Below, in pieces: positions 28,199 to 37,700 of a DNA stretch of 64,000 nucleotides. This DNA comes from Gammaproteobacteria bacterium (GTDB lineage Bacteria > Pseudomonadota > Gammaproteobacteria > Poriferisulfidales > Poriferisulfidaceae): the NCBI GenBank assembly GCA_026706895.1, contig JAPOXW010000004.1:1-64000 (forward strand). Direction: 5' to 3'. Under the pieces are notes generated by a model. It was not told the origin of the DNA. It did not search any database and saw nothing but the letters and a program-made list of their open reading frames with translations. Position 1 is the first letter of the stretch. Every line of letters begins with the position of its first letter. The position numbers were made by a program, and so were the translations under genes.

Positions 28199-28723
28199 TT
28201 AGAAGCCTTGGAACGGATGGTCCGTGCTGTCCTTCTGGGAAAGCATGTCGTCCACAGTGGGAACTCCGCTCACGGCGTTGGCGATAGCCTGCTTAGTAGC
28301 CTTATAGTTGTTTTCGTAGATCGCCGCATCGCTGTCGGCCTCCCAGTGGATGAATACGCCAACACAGACATACAGGTTGCCACTTTCATCTTTCGGAAGA
28401 ACCCCGGCCTCAACTGAATCCGCAACAGCCATGGCGACAGCCTTCTGGGCGGGCCCGAACATCTGGACGGCCTGTTTGGCGCCCTTGATCGTGACCTTGT
28501 TGTACATCATGGTGTCCGGCTTACACGGCAGGTTCGGCGCCACTACAGCGAGCAGTGTCGTGAACCCGTCCTTGTTGTTGACCAGACCGTTGCAGAAAGC
28601 CGTCTCCACGGCAGAGCCGCGCGGGCCAATGAGAAGATCGATGTGAGCGATTTCTGCCATTGTCCCGGAAGGGTCATTATCATTGACCAAGGCCTCTCCA
28701 ACGAGAACTTTATCGATTGCCAT
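28199..28723 (-). CDS. fae: Formaldehyde-activating enzyme
   Basis: Fae condenses formaldehyde with tetrahydromethanopterin to methylene-H4MPT, the entry to C1 oxidation. The protein has [18 protein letters not shown] with the catalytic His at residue 27, [20 protein letters not shown] and [12 protein letters not shown] short extra stretch (NDPSGTM) before the His lengthens the N-terminus slightly compared with the Methylobacterium enzyme as I remember it. ATG 28723 is chosen over the track's 28828 because GGAG precedes it and homology begins there; 174 residues. It is the last gene of the C1 array, before a strong terminator. Confidence 0.97.
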   Translation of the reverse strand: MAIDKVLVGEALVNDNDPSGTMAEIAHIDLLIGPRGSAVETAFCNGLVNNKDGFTTLLAVVAPNLPCKPDTMMYNKVTIKGAKQAVQMFGPAQKAVAMAVADSVEAGVLPKDESGNLYVCVGVFIHWEADSDAAIYENNYKATKQAIANAVSGVPTVDDMLSQKDSTDHPFQGF

Positions 28724-28775
28724 TGTTGAATTACTCCAGTTTTTGTTTTTGTTTGCAAACAACGGATCCGTCAAA

Positions 28776-29711
28776 TCACGCAGACGCACCCGATGGGTTT
28801 CGGGAATCATCTCCCTGTGACAGGACATCCGTGTCCCTGTCGTCGCTCCACCCGTCGAGCCGGGCGGCCAGAACCCCCGCTAGGGTTAAGTCCGCCGTGG
28901 TTCCCGGGCTGAGACCGGCGCTCTTCCAAGAAGCATCCAGTTCCAGGAGCTTAGGCCGAAGAATATCTGGAGCATCAGCCCCGCAAAATTCATCGGCTAA
29001 CTTTTTAATCTTACCACTAACTGACTTTGCTGCCTCTTCACCGTGTACGCGGGCAATGTGAGAGTCCGGATAGTGTCCGAGAAGAGTCAGGAACACACCG
29101 GTCATCGCCCACCGCGCATCGCCCCACTGGATACAAAGCGATTCCCACTGCGGTCGGGCTTCGGCAAAGACGATCGGAAACCCGTCTCGGTACTGTGCCG
29201 CGATCTGGTCTCGTTCGGCAGCCAGCGTCATAGCCTCCCGCAGAGTGATTTTCGGTCGCTCGCGGATATCGGCTTGCGGTGACCGCCCCAGGCCCGCCGG
29301 CTGCATCAGTTGAATGGCCCGGTATGCATCTCGCGCATCATTGACCGTGGTTTCCGCCAGAACCGCCTCCACGCGCTTCTCCAGGCCCGGAGGATCCTCC
29401 CGGTAATAGGCGGAAACCAGTGGTGCTGTCAACAGCAGGACCCCGAGATTGGTATTGCAGCCTGCCACGCCCCAGCTAGCTCGGGCTGCTTCGCGTATTT
29501 GCCGACCCAAACTCCAGCCCGGTCGAGTAATCAATTCAGCTGCCGCCTGAGCACTCCGCCGGAAGTCTTGGCATGTTTTCCCGTGGCCTTCCCCATGCAG
29601 TCCGACGTTGCCCGGTTTCAGCGCCTGCAGATCCAGCAGGCAGGCATACAGAAATTGCCGCGAGGCGAAACGCCAAGGGGGATCGTAGTAGGCGCGCAGA
29701 TACTTGGCCAT
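28776..29711 (-). CDS. CitG/MdcB-like (triphosphoribosyl-dephospho-CoA synthase family) protein of the H4MPT cluster
   Basis: The 311-residue protein resembles the CitG family, which transfers ATP-derived ribosyl triphosphate to dephospho-CoA: [14 protein letters not shown] resembles the family's KPGLVD motif and [15 protein letters not shown] its second conserved block. No citrate or malonate decarboxylase genes are near. Its place between a RimK-like ligase and fae suggests a role in making H4MPT or a related cofactor, by analogy with unassigned ORFs in other methylotroph C1 clusters. That role is inference; the enzyme activity has not been read from sequence. Confidence 0.75.
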   Translation of the reverse strand: MAKYLRAYYDPPWRFASRQFLYACLLDLQALKPGNVGLHGEGHGKTCQDFRRSAQAAAELITRPGWSLGRQIREAARASWGVAGCNTNLGVLLLTAPLVSAYYREDPPGLEKRVEAVLAETTVNDARDAYRAIQLMQPAGLGRSPQADIRERPKITLREAMTLAAERDQIAAQYRDGFPIVFAEARPQWESLCIQWGDARWAMTGVFLTLLGHYPDSHIARVHGEEAAKSVSGKIKKLADEFCGADAPDILRPKLLELDASWKSAGLSPGTTADLTLAGVLAARLDGWSDDRDTDVLSQGDDSRNPSGASA

Positions 29712-29723
29712 TGGAATGCTTGT

Positions 29724-30635
29724 TCAGGAAGACGCAGATTCTCCGTGACAGTGCTTCAGGAACCCTTCGATCAAAAGGTCTGAAATGTTTCCCGGATGGA
29801 CCTCTTGCAGTCCTCGCCACGCTGGGATGCTGTTGACTTCGGTGACCCAAGCGACTCCTTGTCGATCACGCATCAAGTCCACTCCTGCGTACGGCATTCC
29901 GACTGCCACCACTGCACGTTCTGCCAATTGAGCCAGTTCTGGCTCCAGCGAAGCCGGGTGGCCCTGCCCTCCGTTAGCGATGTTGCTGATCCAGTCCTCG
30001 CCTTCTCTTCGCATGGCTGCGGCAGCCTGGCCATCAATGACCAAAATCCGCCAGTCACAACTGCGAGCTGAGACCGGCTCAATATATTCCTGCAAATAGT
30101 AGATTCCATGGGACAGATCGTAGTCAGGGTGCGGATCGTCCCGTGACAGGCGCTTTAGCCCTTTACCCTGCGAGCCGAAGATGGGTTTCGCCACCACGTG
30201 TTGGTGTGTTTCGAACCAATTGTCTAGGAACTCGCGCATCTGCCGAACATCTCGCACCACGAAAGTTCGAGGCGTTGGGACGTTGTGAAGTGCGAACAGG
30301 AAACTTGCACGAACCTTGTCCACACTGCGCTCGATCGCGCCAGCGTCGTTGTAGACTTTGACGCCCAAAGCCTCCAAGGCATGCAGGATATCCAGGTAGA
30401 AGATGACTTCTTCCAAGCTTCCCCCTGGCACCTCGCGAATGAAAACTCCCGACGGCAACCGGTCCTCAAAGCCGGGGATCCTGATTTTCGGCGCGCCGTC
30501 TTGTACTTCCAGGCAACACTCCTGCAAGCGAATAAAATCACTTTCCAGGCCCTTCGTTTCCAAAGATTGGCGGAGCTGGCGGCCATGCCAGCCAGGTTGA
30601 TCGGTCACGATGGCGTAGCGCCCGTGCTCGATCAT
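29724..30635 (-). CDS. RimK-like ATP-grasp ligase, H4MPT cluster
   Basis: The 303-residue protein has the ATP-grasp fold of the RimK/MptN group: VAKPIFGSQGKGLKR (ATP lid), YYLQEYIE, DWRILVIDG and the metal site VTEVNSIPAW. In archaea MptN adds glutamate to H4MPT; a similar ligation in cofactor assembly is the likely job here but the acceptor is not known. Its start overlaps the mch stop (ATGA), so it is translationally coupled to mch. Confidence 0.85.
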   Translation of the reverse strand: MIEHGRYAIVTDQPGWHGRQLRQSLETKGLESDFIRLQECCLEVQDGAPKIRIPGFEDRLPSGVFIREVPGGSLEEVIFYLDILHALEALGVKVYNDAGAIERSVDKVRASFLFALHNVPTPRTFVVRDVRQMREFLDNWFETHQHVVAKPIFGSQGKGLKRLSRDDPHPDYDLSHGIYYLQEYIEPVSARSCDWRILVIDGQAAAAMRREGEDWISNIANGGQGHPASLEPELAQLAERAVVAVGMPYAGVDLMRDRQGVAWVTEVNSIPAWRGLQEVHPGNISDLLIEGFLKHCHGESASS

Positions 30636-31594
30636 TCCCTAAAGGATTGCTCCAGCAATTCGTGGTTGACCGCGCCAGCGGCAAAGGAGTGGCCGGTCCG
30701 AATGTTATTGACTAAAACCCGGGCCGGGCTGAACAGCATCGGATCGACTTGGAAGAAGTCGTGATCGTGTTCTTTGAACACGTCAGCGAATGGTTTGCCG
30801 TAATCGCGGGACGTGCTGCTCGGAAGCTCGGTTGCGAGCCTTTCCGCTTCCTCGTCGGTGGACTGGACGAATAGTTTGATCTGTCCACCGAACAGGATAG
30901 CATCGTTCGTGCGCCCCATCATCTTCACCATATCGGAACTGTCGAGTGGCGGGATCGGGGCGCTGCCGATGCCATCCACCACGCAACTCAAGTCGAAACC
31001 CAATTCGTGCGCCTTGTGCAATCCAACCTCGAGGACCCGACCGACCACCTGCACTGCCCCTGCGAGACTTGTGGTTGGCGTCAGGATCAAAGTCAGGTTG
31101 AACGGCTCGACTCCGCAGTCCTGGCAGATTTTCTCACGCACCGCGCGTGGCGGAACCTTGTCGACCTCCAGCACCAGCGTCGTGTAGATGTAAGAATCCT
31201 TGTAGCCGATCTTCTCGAACAGTTCCTCTTTCTGCGCCATGCTGCGGGCCGGGCCGGATCCCAAGGCGTAAAAACCGCTTTCCTCGTCGCTCAGCGACCA
31301 TCCCGCGTATTGGCTCGCCAGACAGGCCAGAACCGGGTGTTGCGTGTGAACGTGTATGGTCAGCGGCCAATCTCCCAATCCACCATAAGTCAGCGTGGCC
31401 TGCCCCAGGCCCCCCATGCAAATCTCCGCGATCTGGCGTCCCGCCTCGATCCCGCCGATTGCATTGATTCCGGCATCCACCACCCAGATCCCTTCTTCCG
31501 TTGGAGACTCCACGATGCGCAAGCTCCACGCCTGCTCGGAAAGGGAGCGGACCAAGGGTTCAACCTGACGGTTGAGGCTAATGGGTAGCTTCAT
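30632..31594 (-). CDS. mch: Methenyltetrahydromethanopterin cyclohydrolase
   Basis: Mch hydrolyses methenyl-H4MPT to formyl-H4MPT, the step after MtdB. The 320-residue form starts at ATG 31594 (MKLPISLN), with GGAAG about 8 bases upstream; the track's 54-residue extension runs deep into the upstream gene. Conserved blocks include DAGINAIGGIEAG, MGGLGQATLTYGG, SGPARSMA and RTNDAILFGG. It overlaps the upstream ATP-grasp gene by 17 bp. Confidence 0.96.
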   Translation of the reverse strand: MKLPISLNRQVEPLVRSLSEQAWSLRIVESPTEEGIWVVDAGINAIGGIEAGRQIAEICMGGLGQATLTYGGLGDWPLTIHVHTQHPVLACLASQYAGWSLSDEESGFYALGSGPARSMAQKEELFEKIGYKDSYIYTTLVLEVDKVPPRAVREKICQDCGVEPFNLTLILTPTTSLAGAVQVVGRVLEVGLHKAHELGFDLSCVVDGIGSAPIPPLDSSDMVKMMGRTNDAILFGGQIKLFVQSTDEEAERLATELPSSTSRDYGKPFADVFKEHDHDFFQVDPMLFSPARVLVNNIRTGHSFAAGAVNHELLEQSFRE

Positions 31595-32747
31595 GCGCAG
31601 GGCTTCCGGGAGGAAACGGGTGTCGGGTGTCGGGCTGCAGGCATGCCAAAGCCTGATGACTGAGATCCTGCAGGCTGGCACAAGCCTCGTCCGCATCGCG
31701 GTAATGGCCCCGCACAGTGCACAAGGGCTGTCCGGCATCGATACTGGTTCCGGCATTCGGCAGATCGGCTGTCCCGTCCGGCCACTTCAAATCTGCCATG
31801 CTGGCAATTGGACGTGTGGCATAGACGACCTGCATCCCCCGCACGCCCTCTCCTCGTTCTGAGGCAGGAACCAAGTGCCCGTCCGGATTTCCGGTGAGAC
31901 AGGTTTCGATGTGCGCGCTCATGTAATCGGTGATAAAACGATCCGCATAAAGCTCGCAAGTCGCCACTAATCTTGGATTCAAATCCACGAGTTGCACTTC
32001 CTTTTTAGGATCAACTATGAAATCGATGCCGCAGAGGCCAAGAAGATCTAAATCATTCGCCAAGGTCTGTGCCACCCATTGTACTTGCTCGAAAACCTCC
32101 GGCAAAGCCCTAACCGGGCCGATCGCGCCGCTCCAAGCGTAGGGCGCATCCGTTCTTCCCGAAGGCAACAACTGGCTGATTCCGATGACATGGGCTACCC
32201 CTCCGGCTGCGAGGAAAAGCGCGGAATGCGGTTTGCCTGTGCATTGGCGCTGCCAGTAGAAAGAATTCGAAGAGCCTTGGCACTGCGAAGCCGGCTGCAC
32301 ATGGCATCCTCCCGCCCGGCCTTTTTGCTTGACGAGCCAGCCTTCTAGAATTTTTGGCCGCTGAGTTCTGATTTCCGGTCCAGAGATTCCGAGTTTTTCC
32401 AAACGGTTCGATAATTGCACAGGATCGGCGCACAGGCGAACGGTGTCGGGTGAATTGCCTAGAACCCGAACGCAGGATTGCAAACGATCCAGGAACTCCG
32501 GATGCGATTCAAAACCGGAGCCGTAGGCCAACAGGTCGTCTGGCTGGCTTCGTTGGCACACAATTTCCAGTATTTCCAAGGAGAACTGATCATCTTCCAG
32601 ATTCGCCCGAATCACCTCATCGGCGTTCAGGTCCGCATCGAGAAACCCGTCAATCGCCACGACTGGTCGTTGGCGGCGCATAGCCGCTTGGGCATGTGCC
32701 CGCACCGAAGCGGACAGCAGGAACAATCTCCTGCTATTCCGAAGCAC
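31578..32747 (-). CDS. ATP-grasp carboligase-like protein (COG2232 type), H4MPT cluster
   Basis: The 389-residue protein has an N-terminal pre-ATP-grasp region (LFLLSASVRAHAQAA, VAIDGFLDADLNA) and an ATP-grasp core ending in LCGIDFIVDP and LVDLNPRLVATCE. Genes of this type recur in methylotroph H4MPT clusters and are thought to help build the cofactor; the substrate is unknown. Start GTG 32747 overlaps mtdB by 14 bp. It is a second ATP-grasp enzyme in the same array, distinct from the RimK-like one. Confidence 0.8.
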   Translation of the reverse strand: MLRNSRRLFLLSASVRAHAQAAMRRQRPVVAIDGFLDADLNADEVIRANLEDDQFSLEILEIVCQRSQPDDLLAYGSGFESHPEFLDRLQSCVRVLGNSPDTVRLCADPVQLSNRLEKLGISGPEIRTQRPKILEGWLVKQKGRAGGCHVQPASQCQGSSNSFYWQRQCTGKPHSALFLAAGGVAHVIGISQLLPSGRTDAPYAWSGAIGPVRALPEVFEQVQWVAQTLANDLDLLGLCGIDFIVDPKKEVQLVDLNPRLVATCELYADRFITDYMSAHIETCLTGNPDGHLVPASERGEGVRGMQVVYATRPIASMADLKWPDGTADLPNAGTSIDAGQPLCTVRGHYRDADEACASLQDLSHQALACLQPDTRHPFPPGSPAHEATH

Positions 32748-33633
32748 ACTGGCGCGCCACTTCGAAAGCGTGTTCGAAATGGAAATAGACCGGCTCTTCC
32801 GTCTCGCGCATCTGCTGGAGCAGCCGATGCTGGGTCTGGTACTTCACATTTCCGATGGCAAGCGCACCGATGCCGACCGCCCCGCTCTGGGAATCCTCGA
32901 TCGGGCTCCCGTCGTCCATTACCCCGAGGCCGTGGATGCCGGATGGGGGGACGGCATTGACATCGGCCGCCACTTTTAGCCTGGGCGCATTGGCCATCTG
33001 TTCTTTGGAGACTAATTGGATTCCCGCTGCTGCCGAAGCGAATACGACATCAGTCTCACCGAGGAGCTGGTCGAGTTGATCATTGGCCTCTCCGTCAACA
33101 GTCTGATCCGCGCCGTATTTCTGGTTGCATAATTCGGCCGCACGGTCACTTTTCTCTTTCTGGCGTCCCAGGATGGTGACTCGGGCTCCCGCGTTTGCAG
33201 CGATGACCGCTGCTGCCGATCCGACCGGGCCGGTCCCGCCGAGCGCCACGATACGTTGACCCGAAAGTCCCTCTCCATGCCCGTCGCGCAACGCTTTCTC
33301 GACTTTTGCCACCATTGCGGCTGCCGTTGTGAATGCTCCGCTAGGATCGGCAAATGCCGAAACCACAAATGGCGGCACCATGGATTTCTGGCACGTCTCC
33401 AGCATTTCCATTGCCTCATGCATATCACGTCCGCCGATAAACAGGCCGGTACGTTTGACACCACTCGGCCCCCGCGAAAATATCGCGTCTTCGACGAGGC
33501 CTTTGACTTCGTCGCTTTCTACCTGGATGTATGGAATGCAGGCGTCCCAGCCCGCGTCGTATGCCATGTTGGCGTCAAATGGACTCAGGTTCTTTGCCGA
33601 AGTCAGCATGTGTAAAAGGTATTTCTTCTCCAT
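32734..33633 (-). CDS. mtdB: NAD(P)-dependent methylene-H4MPT dehydrogenase
   Basis: MtdB oxidises methylene-H4MPT to methenyl-H4MPT with NAD+ or NADP+. The 299-residue protein has the nucleotide-binding loop ALGGTGPVGSAAA, followed by VTILGRQKEKSDRA, and the N-terminal FDANMAYDAGWD and FIGGRDMHEA regions of the MtdA/MtdB family. MtdB is preferred over MtdA because of cluster context with mch and fae. AAGGA sits 7 bases before the ATG. Confidence 0.92.
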   Translation of the reverse strand: MEKKYLLHMLTSAKNLSPFDANMAYDAGWDACIPYIQVESDEVKGLVEDAIFSRGPSGVKRTGLFIGGRDMHEAMEMLETCQKSMVPPFVVSAFADPSGAFTTAAAMVAKVEKALRDGHGEGLSGQRIVALGGTGPVGSAAAVIAANAGARVTILGRQKEKSDRAAELCNQKYGADQTVDGEANDQLDQLLGETDVVFASAAAGIQLVSKEQMANAPRLKVAADVNAVPPSGIHGLGVMDDGSPIEDSQSGAVGIGALAIGNVKYQTQHRLLQQMRETEEPVYFHFEHAFEVARQCASE

Positions 33634-33643
33634 GACTATCCTT

Positions 33644-34651
33644 TCAGGTTCTCGTTTTAGTTTTCTTCTCCTGGCGACGAGATTCTTCCCTGTCCATTAT
33701 TCCGGTAGCAACAGTCAGTTGGTGCCCGTGGTTGGAAGCCTCGACGATCCGGAGATCCAGATCCGGGTCGACAGGCTGAAGTTTCTTTGCCAGTGCATGA
33801 GCCTGGGTTTCGCTGTCAGTCAAGACAAATCCGGTCGGCCCCCAGGAACTTTGCCCAACGCCCCGAAAACCAAGTTGTTTAGCCTGTTTCAGGAGGCGAG
33901 TGATTTTCACGTGGAAAAAGCGTCCGCCTTGAGCTGGTGCGAAATAGTCTCCAATCTTGTCCTGCAACTCGCCAATCCCCTTGGCAAATCTTTCCAGATT
34001 GGACTCAAGCAAGGACGGCAAGATGTGCATCAAGGTCAAGCGGCACAAATGTGCCGCATCTGAAGCGGGGAATTCAGGCAAATCGCCGAAGGCTCGGCGC
34101 TCTGCTTCGCCCGAAAGGCCCTCTTGGCTGCTACGCGCCATCAGCAGCAAGATCCGCCAATGTTCGGGAAATGGATGCCGTGCAATTATCGGAGGAAGCG
34201 AACCATCGCTTCCCCGCCCTCCGTCGACCAGAAAACCTCCCTGTTCGAACGCACCGATGCCGATTCCGGAACGTCCGCCTCGGGCAAGTTTCTCTGCGAT
34301 TTCATAAGGATTCAGATTCAACTTATACAAATGGCTAATAGCAGTCCCAACGGCTAAAGCCAACTGCGTGCCGGATCCCAATCCCGCATGCGGCGGAATC
34401 GCTCGATGGACTTCGATATTGACCGTGCCTTCCTGTCCCATCATGCCCAACAAGCGTTGGGCATATTTGAGCGCACGTTCCGAATCGGGTCCCTTAGCGA
34501 AGAATTCCGTACTGCGGGAACAATGAAGGCGGGTGCTGATCTCTTTCAGGCTAACGCCGATTCCGCCGAAACGCCGGCCGAGGCCGCCGTGAAGGTCCAG
34601 AAAACCGAGATGCAAGCGCGCAGGCGCCTCGACTTGGATGATTTGATCCAC
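33644..34651 (-). CDS. mptG: Beta-ribofuranosylaminobenzene 5'-phosphate synthase
   Basis: This enzyme condenses 4-aminobenzoate with PRPP, the first committed step of methanopterin synthesis. The protein is GHMP-kinase-like, with EAPARLHLGFLDLHGG, the GGIGVSL block and IPPHAGLGSGTQLALAVG. The track start at 34804 lies in purL; GTG 34651 gives 335 residues, the family's usual length, and starts just before conserved sequence. It follows purL by 52 bp. Confidence 0.92.
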   Translation of the reverse strand: MDQIIQVEAPARLHLGFLDLHGGLGRRFGGIGVSLKEISTRLHCSRSTEFFAKGPDSERALKYAQRLLGMMGQEGTVNIEVHRAIPPHAGLGSGTQLALAVGTAISHLYKLNLNPYEIAEKLARGGRSGIGIGAFEQGGFLVDGGRGSDGSLPPIIARHPFPEHWRILLLMARSSQEGLSGEAERRAFGDLPEFPASDAAHLCRLTLMHILPSLLESNLERFAKGIGELQDKIGDYFAPAQGGRFFHVKITRLLKQAKQLGFRGVGQSSWGPTGFVLTDSETQAHALAKKLQPVDPDLDLRIVEASNHGHQLTVATGIMDREESRRQEKKTKTRT

Positions 34652-34703
34652 TGACCGTGCCTGAGAATGGTTGGGCAAAAAAGTATACAGGAAATAGGCT
34701 TTT

Positions 34704-37700
34704 TTAGGCGACCCAGGCCCGCGCATTCTGGAAAAGGCGCAGCCAGGGAGCCTCTTCCTCCCACTCCGAAGGGTGCCAAGAATGCTGCAAGGTACGAAAA
34801 ACACGCTCCGGGTGCGGCATCATGATGGTGAAACGCCCGTCCGTGCTAGTCAACGCGGTTATGCCCTCTTCCGAACCATTCGGGTTGGCAGGGTAATCAT
34901 CCGCAGTAGCCTTTCCATTTGCATTGATGTATCGCAGGCAGGCTGTTTCTTGCAAGTCCGCTATGGTGCATTGTGGATCGATGCGCCCTTCCCCATGCGC
35001 GACGACGATCGGGAGGCGGCTACCGGCCATGCCTTGGAGCAGGATAGAGGGTGATTCCAGAACCTCTACTTCGCACAGCCTGGCTTCGAACTGTTCGCTG
35101 AGATTCGGCACGAAACGTGGCCAATGCCCTGCACCCGGGATCAGATCTTTCATTTGGGAAAGCAACTGGCAGCCATTGCAGACACCCAATGCGAAAACTT
35201 CAGGGCGCTTGAAAAATTTCTCGAAAATCTCTCTTAGATCTTTGTGATACAAGACATTTTTCGCCCAACCCCCACCGGCTCCGAGAACATCGCCGTACGA
35301 GAATCCACCACAGGCAGCCAAGCCTGAGGCATCGTCCAGAAGATGCGGATTCTGCTGAAGATCGTTCATGTGCAGGTCCCTGCAGACGAAACCGGCTCGG
35401 GAAAACGCGGCCGCCATCTCGAATTGTCCGTTGACGCCCTGCTCCCTGAGAATCGCGACGGTAGGCGCTGTGCCGGCTTGGATATAAGGGGCAGCGGGGT
35501 TTTCCTCTATTTCATAGGACAATTTGGAGAAAAGCGGCGGAGTATCCCATTTCTTCCTGTTTTCATGCTCGTTGCGCGCACATCCCTCATGATCCCGGCG
35601 ACGGGCGATCTCGTAGCTGGTTCGGCCCCACAACTGCTCAAGCTCGGGTAATGGCCAAACCCCGATTTCCTCACCCTGGCATCGCAATCGAAGCATCGGC
35701 TCGGTATCGAGGGTTCCGGTCGACTCGCATGTGAGCCCGGCTTCCTTGAGCCGGTCCATGATCTCCTGCACCTGTGTGCTCCGAACCTGCAATACTGCGC
35801 CAATCTCCTCGTTAAACAGGTAGTCCAACACCTCGTCCGCTTCGACTGGAAAATCTATTTCCAGACCCATGCGCCCAGCAAAGGCGCATTCACAAAGGCA
35901 AGCCAGCAGCCCTCCATCTGAGCGGTCGTGATAGGCCAGAATCGCATCTTCGTCCAATAACGCCTGAATCTGATCGAAAAAAGCGGCCAAAAGCGACGGG
36001 TCGTCCACGTCTGGAGTCTCTGATCCGGTCTGGCCGTAGACCTGTGCCAATGCCGAACCGCCGAGACGCCGTTTGGAACTCAAGGACACCAGCAACAAGC
36101 ACGAATCGACCATGTCTTGTAATTGCGGCGTGACATGCTGGCGTACGTCCTCTACCGGGGCAAACGCCGAAACAACCAGCGAGACCGGAGAAGTCACTTG
36201 CTTGCCTTCCCAGGTTGCCTGCATGGACAAGGAATCCTTGCCAACCGGGATCGCGATGCCAAGCTTGGGACACAAGTCCATGCCAACCGACTCGACCGCT
36301 TCATACAGTCCGTAAAGCGCCTCTGCTTCGGAACCCGCAGCCATCCAGTTCGCGGACAGGCGAATCCGGGCCCGGTCGAGCACTTTCACGCTGGCTAGAT
36401 TGGTGAGGGCTTCTGCCACCGCCATGCGCGCGGAAGCCGCTGGGCGATGGACGGCCAGGGCCGGTCTCTCCCCCATCGCCATGGCTTCCCCCTTGATCCC
36501 TTCGAAATCACAGGCCGTCACTGCCGCATCCGCAACCGGAACCTGCCAGGGCCCAACCATCTGATCCCGGACTGTCAAGCCCCCGACCGAGCGGTCCCCA
36601 ATCGTAATAAGGAAAGACTTGGAGCCCACGCAAGGCAATGTCAGTACACGCTCTATTGCTTCCGGGGTTTCAACGTCCCTCAGGTCCAGCGGCACATCCG
36701 GCCAATCTACCGAAGGCACGGCTATCTCCATCTTGGAGGATTCCCCGAACAAGAGCGTCAAGGGTACGTCTGCCGCAGTTTCTCCGAAATGTGAATCCCT
36801 CAAGCGCAATTGACCGTCAGCAGCTGCCTGCCCAACTATCGAGAATGGGCACCGTTCCCTACGGCACAGTTCGGAAAAGCTCTCAAGCGCTTCCGGCCGG
36901 ATCGTGAGCACATAACGCTCCTGTGACTCATTGCACCAAATTTCCCGTGGTGACATCCCGCTGTCTGCACATGGGATCTCGCGCAAATCCAACTCTGCGC
37001 CACCCGGTTCCCCGTCAATCAGTTCCGGAATGGCATTGGAGAGCCCGCCAGCACCCACATCATGCAAAGCCAGAATCGGATTGTCTGTTCCCCATGCCGT
37101 GCATTGCTCAATGACTTCTTGGGCGCGACGCTGCATTTCAGGATTGCTGCGCTGTACCGAAGCGTAATCCAGTTCCTCGTCTCCCGCTCCCGTATGCTGC
37201 GATGATGCGGCCCCACCCCCCAAACCAATCAGCATGGCCGGTCCTCCCAAGACCACGATCAAGGCTCCCTCGGGAATTGGCTGTTTCTGCACATGACCCT
37301 CGCGGATGCTGCCGACGCCGCCCGCGATCATGATTGGCTTGTGGTAGCCGAATGTCTTACGCCCCGTCGGTGCAGGTGCCTCGCTTTCCAGGGTGCGAAA
37401 GTACCCAGTCAGGCATGGCCGGCCAAACTCGTTATTGAAAGAAGCTGCCCCGGTCGGGCCTTCGATCATGATGTCCAGCGGTCGAGCCATGCGAGGCGGA
37501 TGCTCCCGGGACAAATCCTCCCAAGGCCGTGGCCATGTGTCGAAGTTGAGATTCGATACCGTGAATCCGCATAGACCTGCCTTCGGGCGCCCTCCCCGGC
37601 CACAGGCGGTCTCATCGCGAATCTCTCCCCCGCTACCCGTCGCAGCACCCGGGAATGGAGAAATGCCCGTCGGGTGGTTATGGGTCTCCACTTTGATGAC

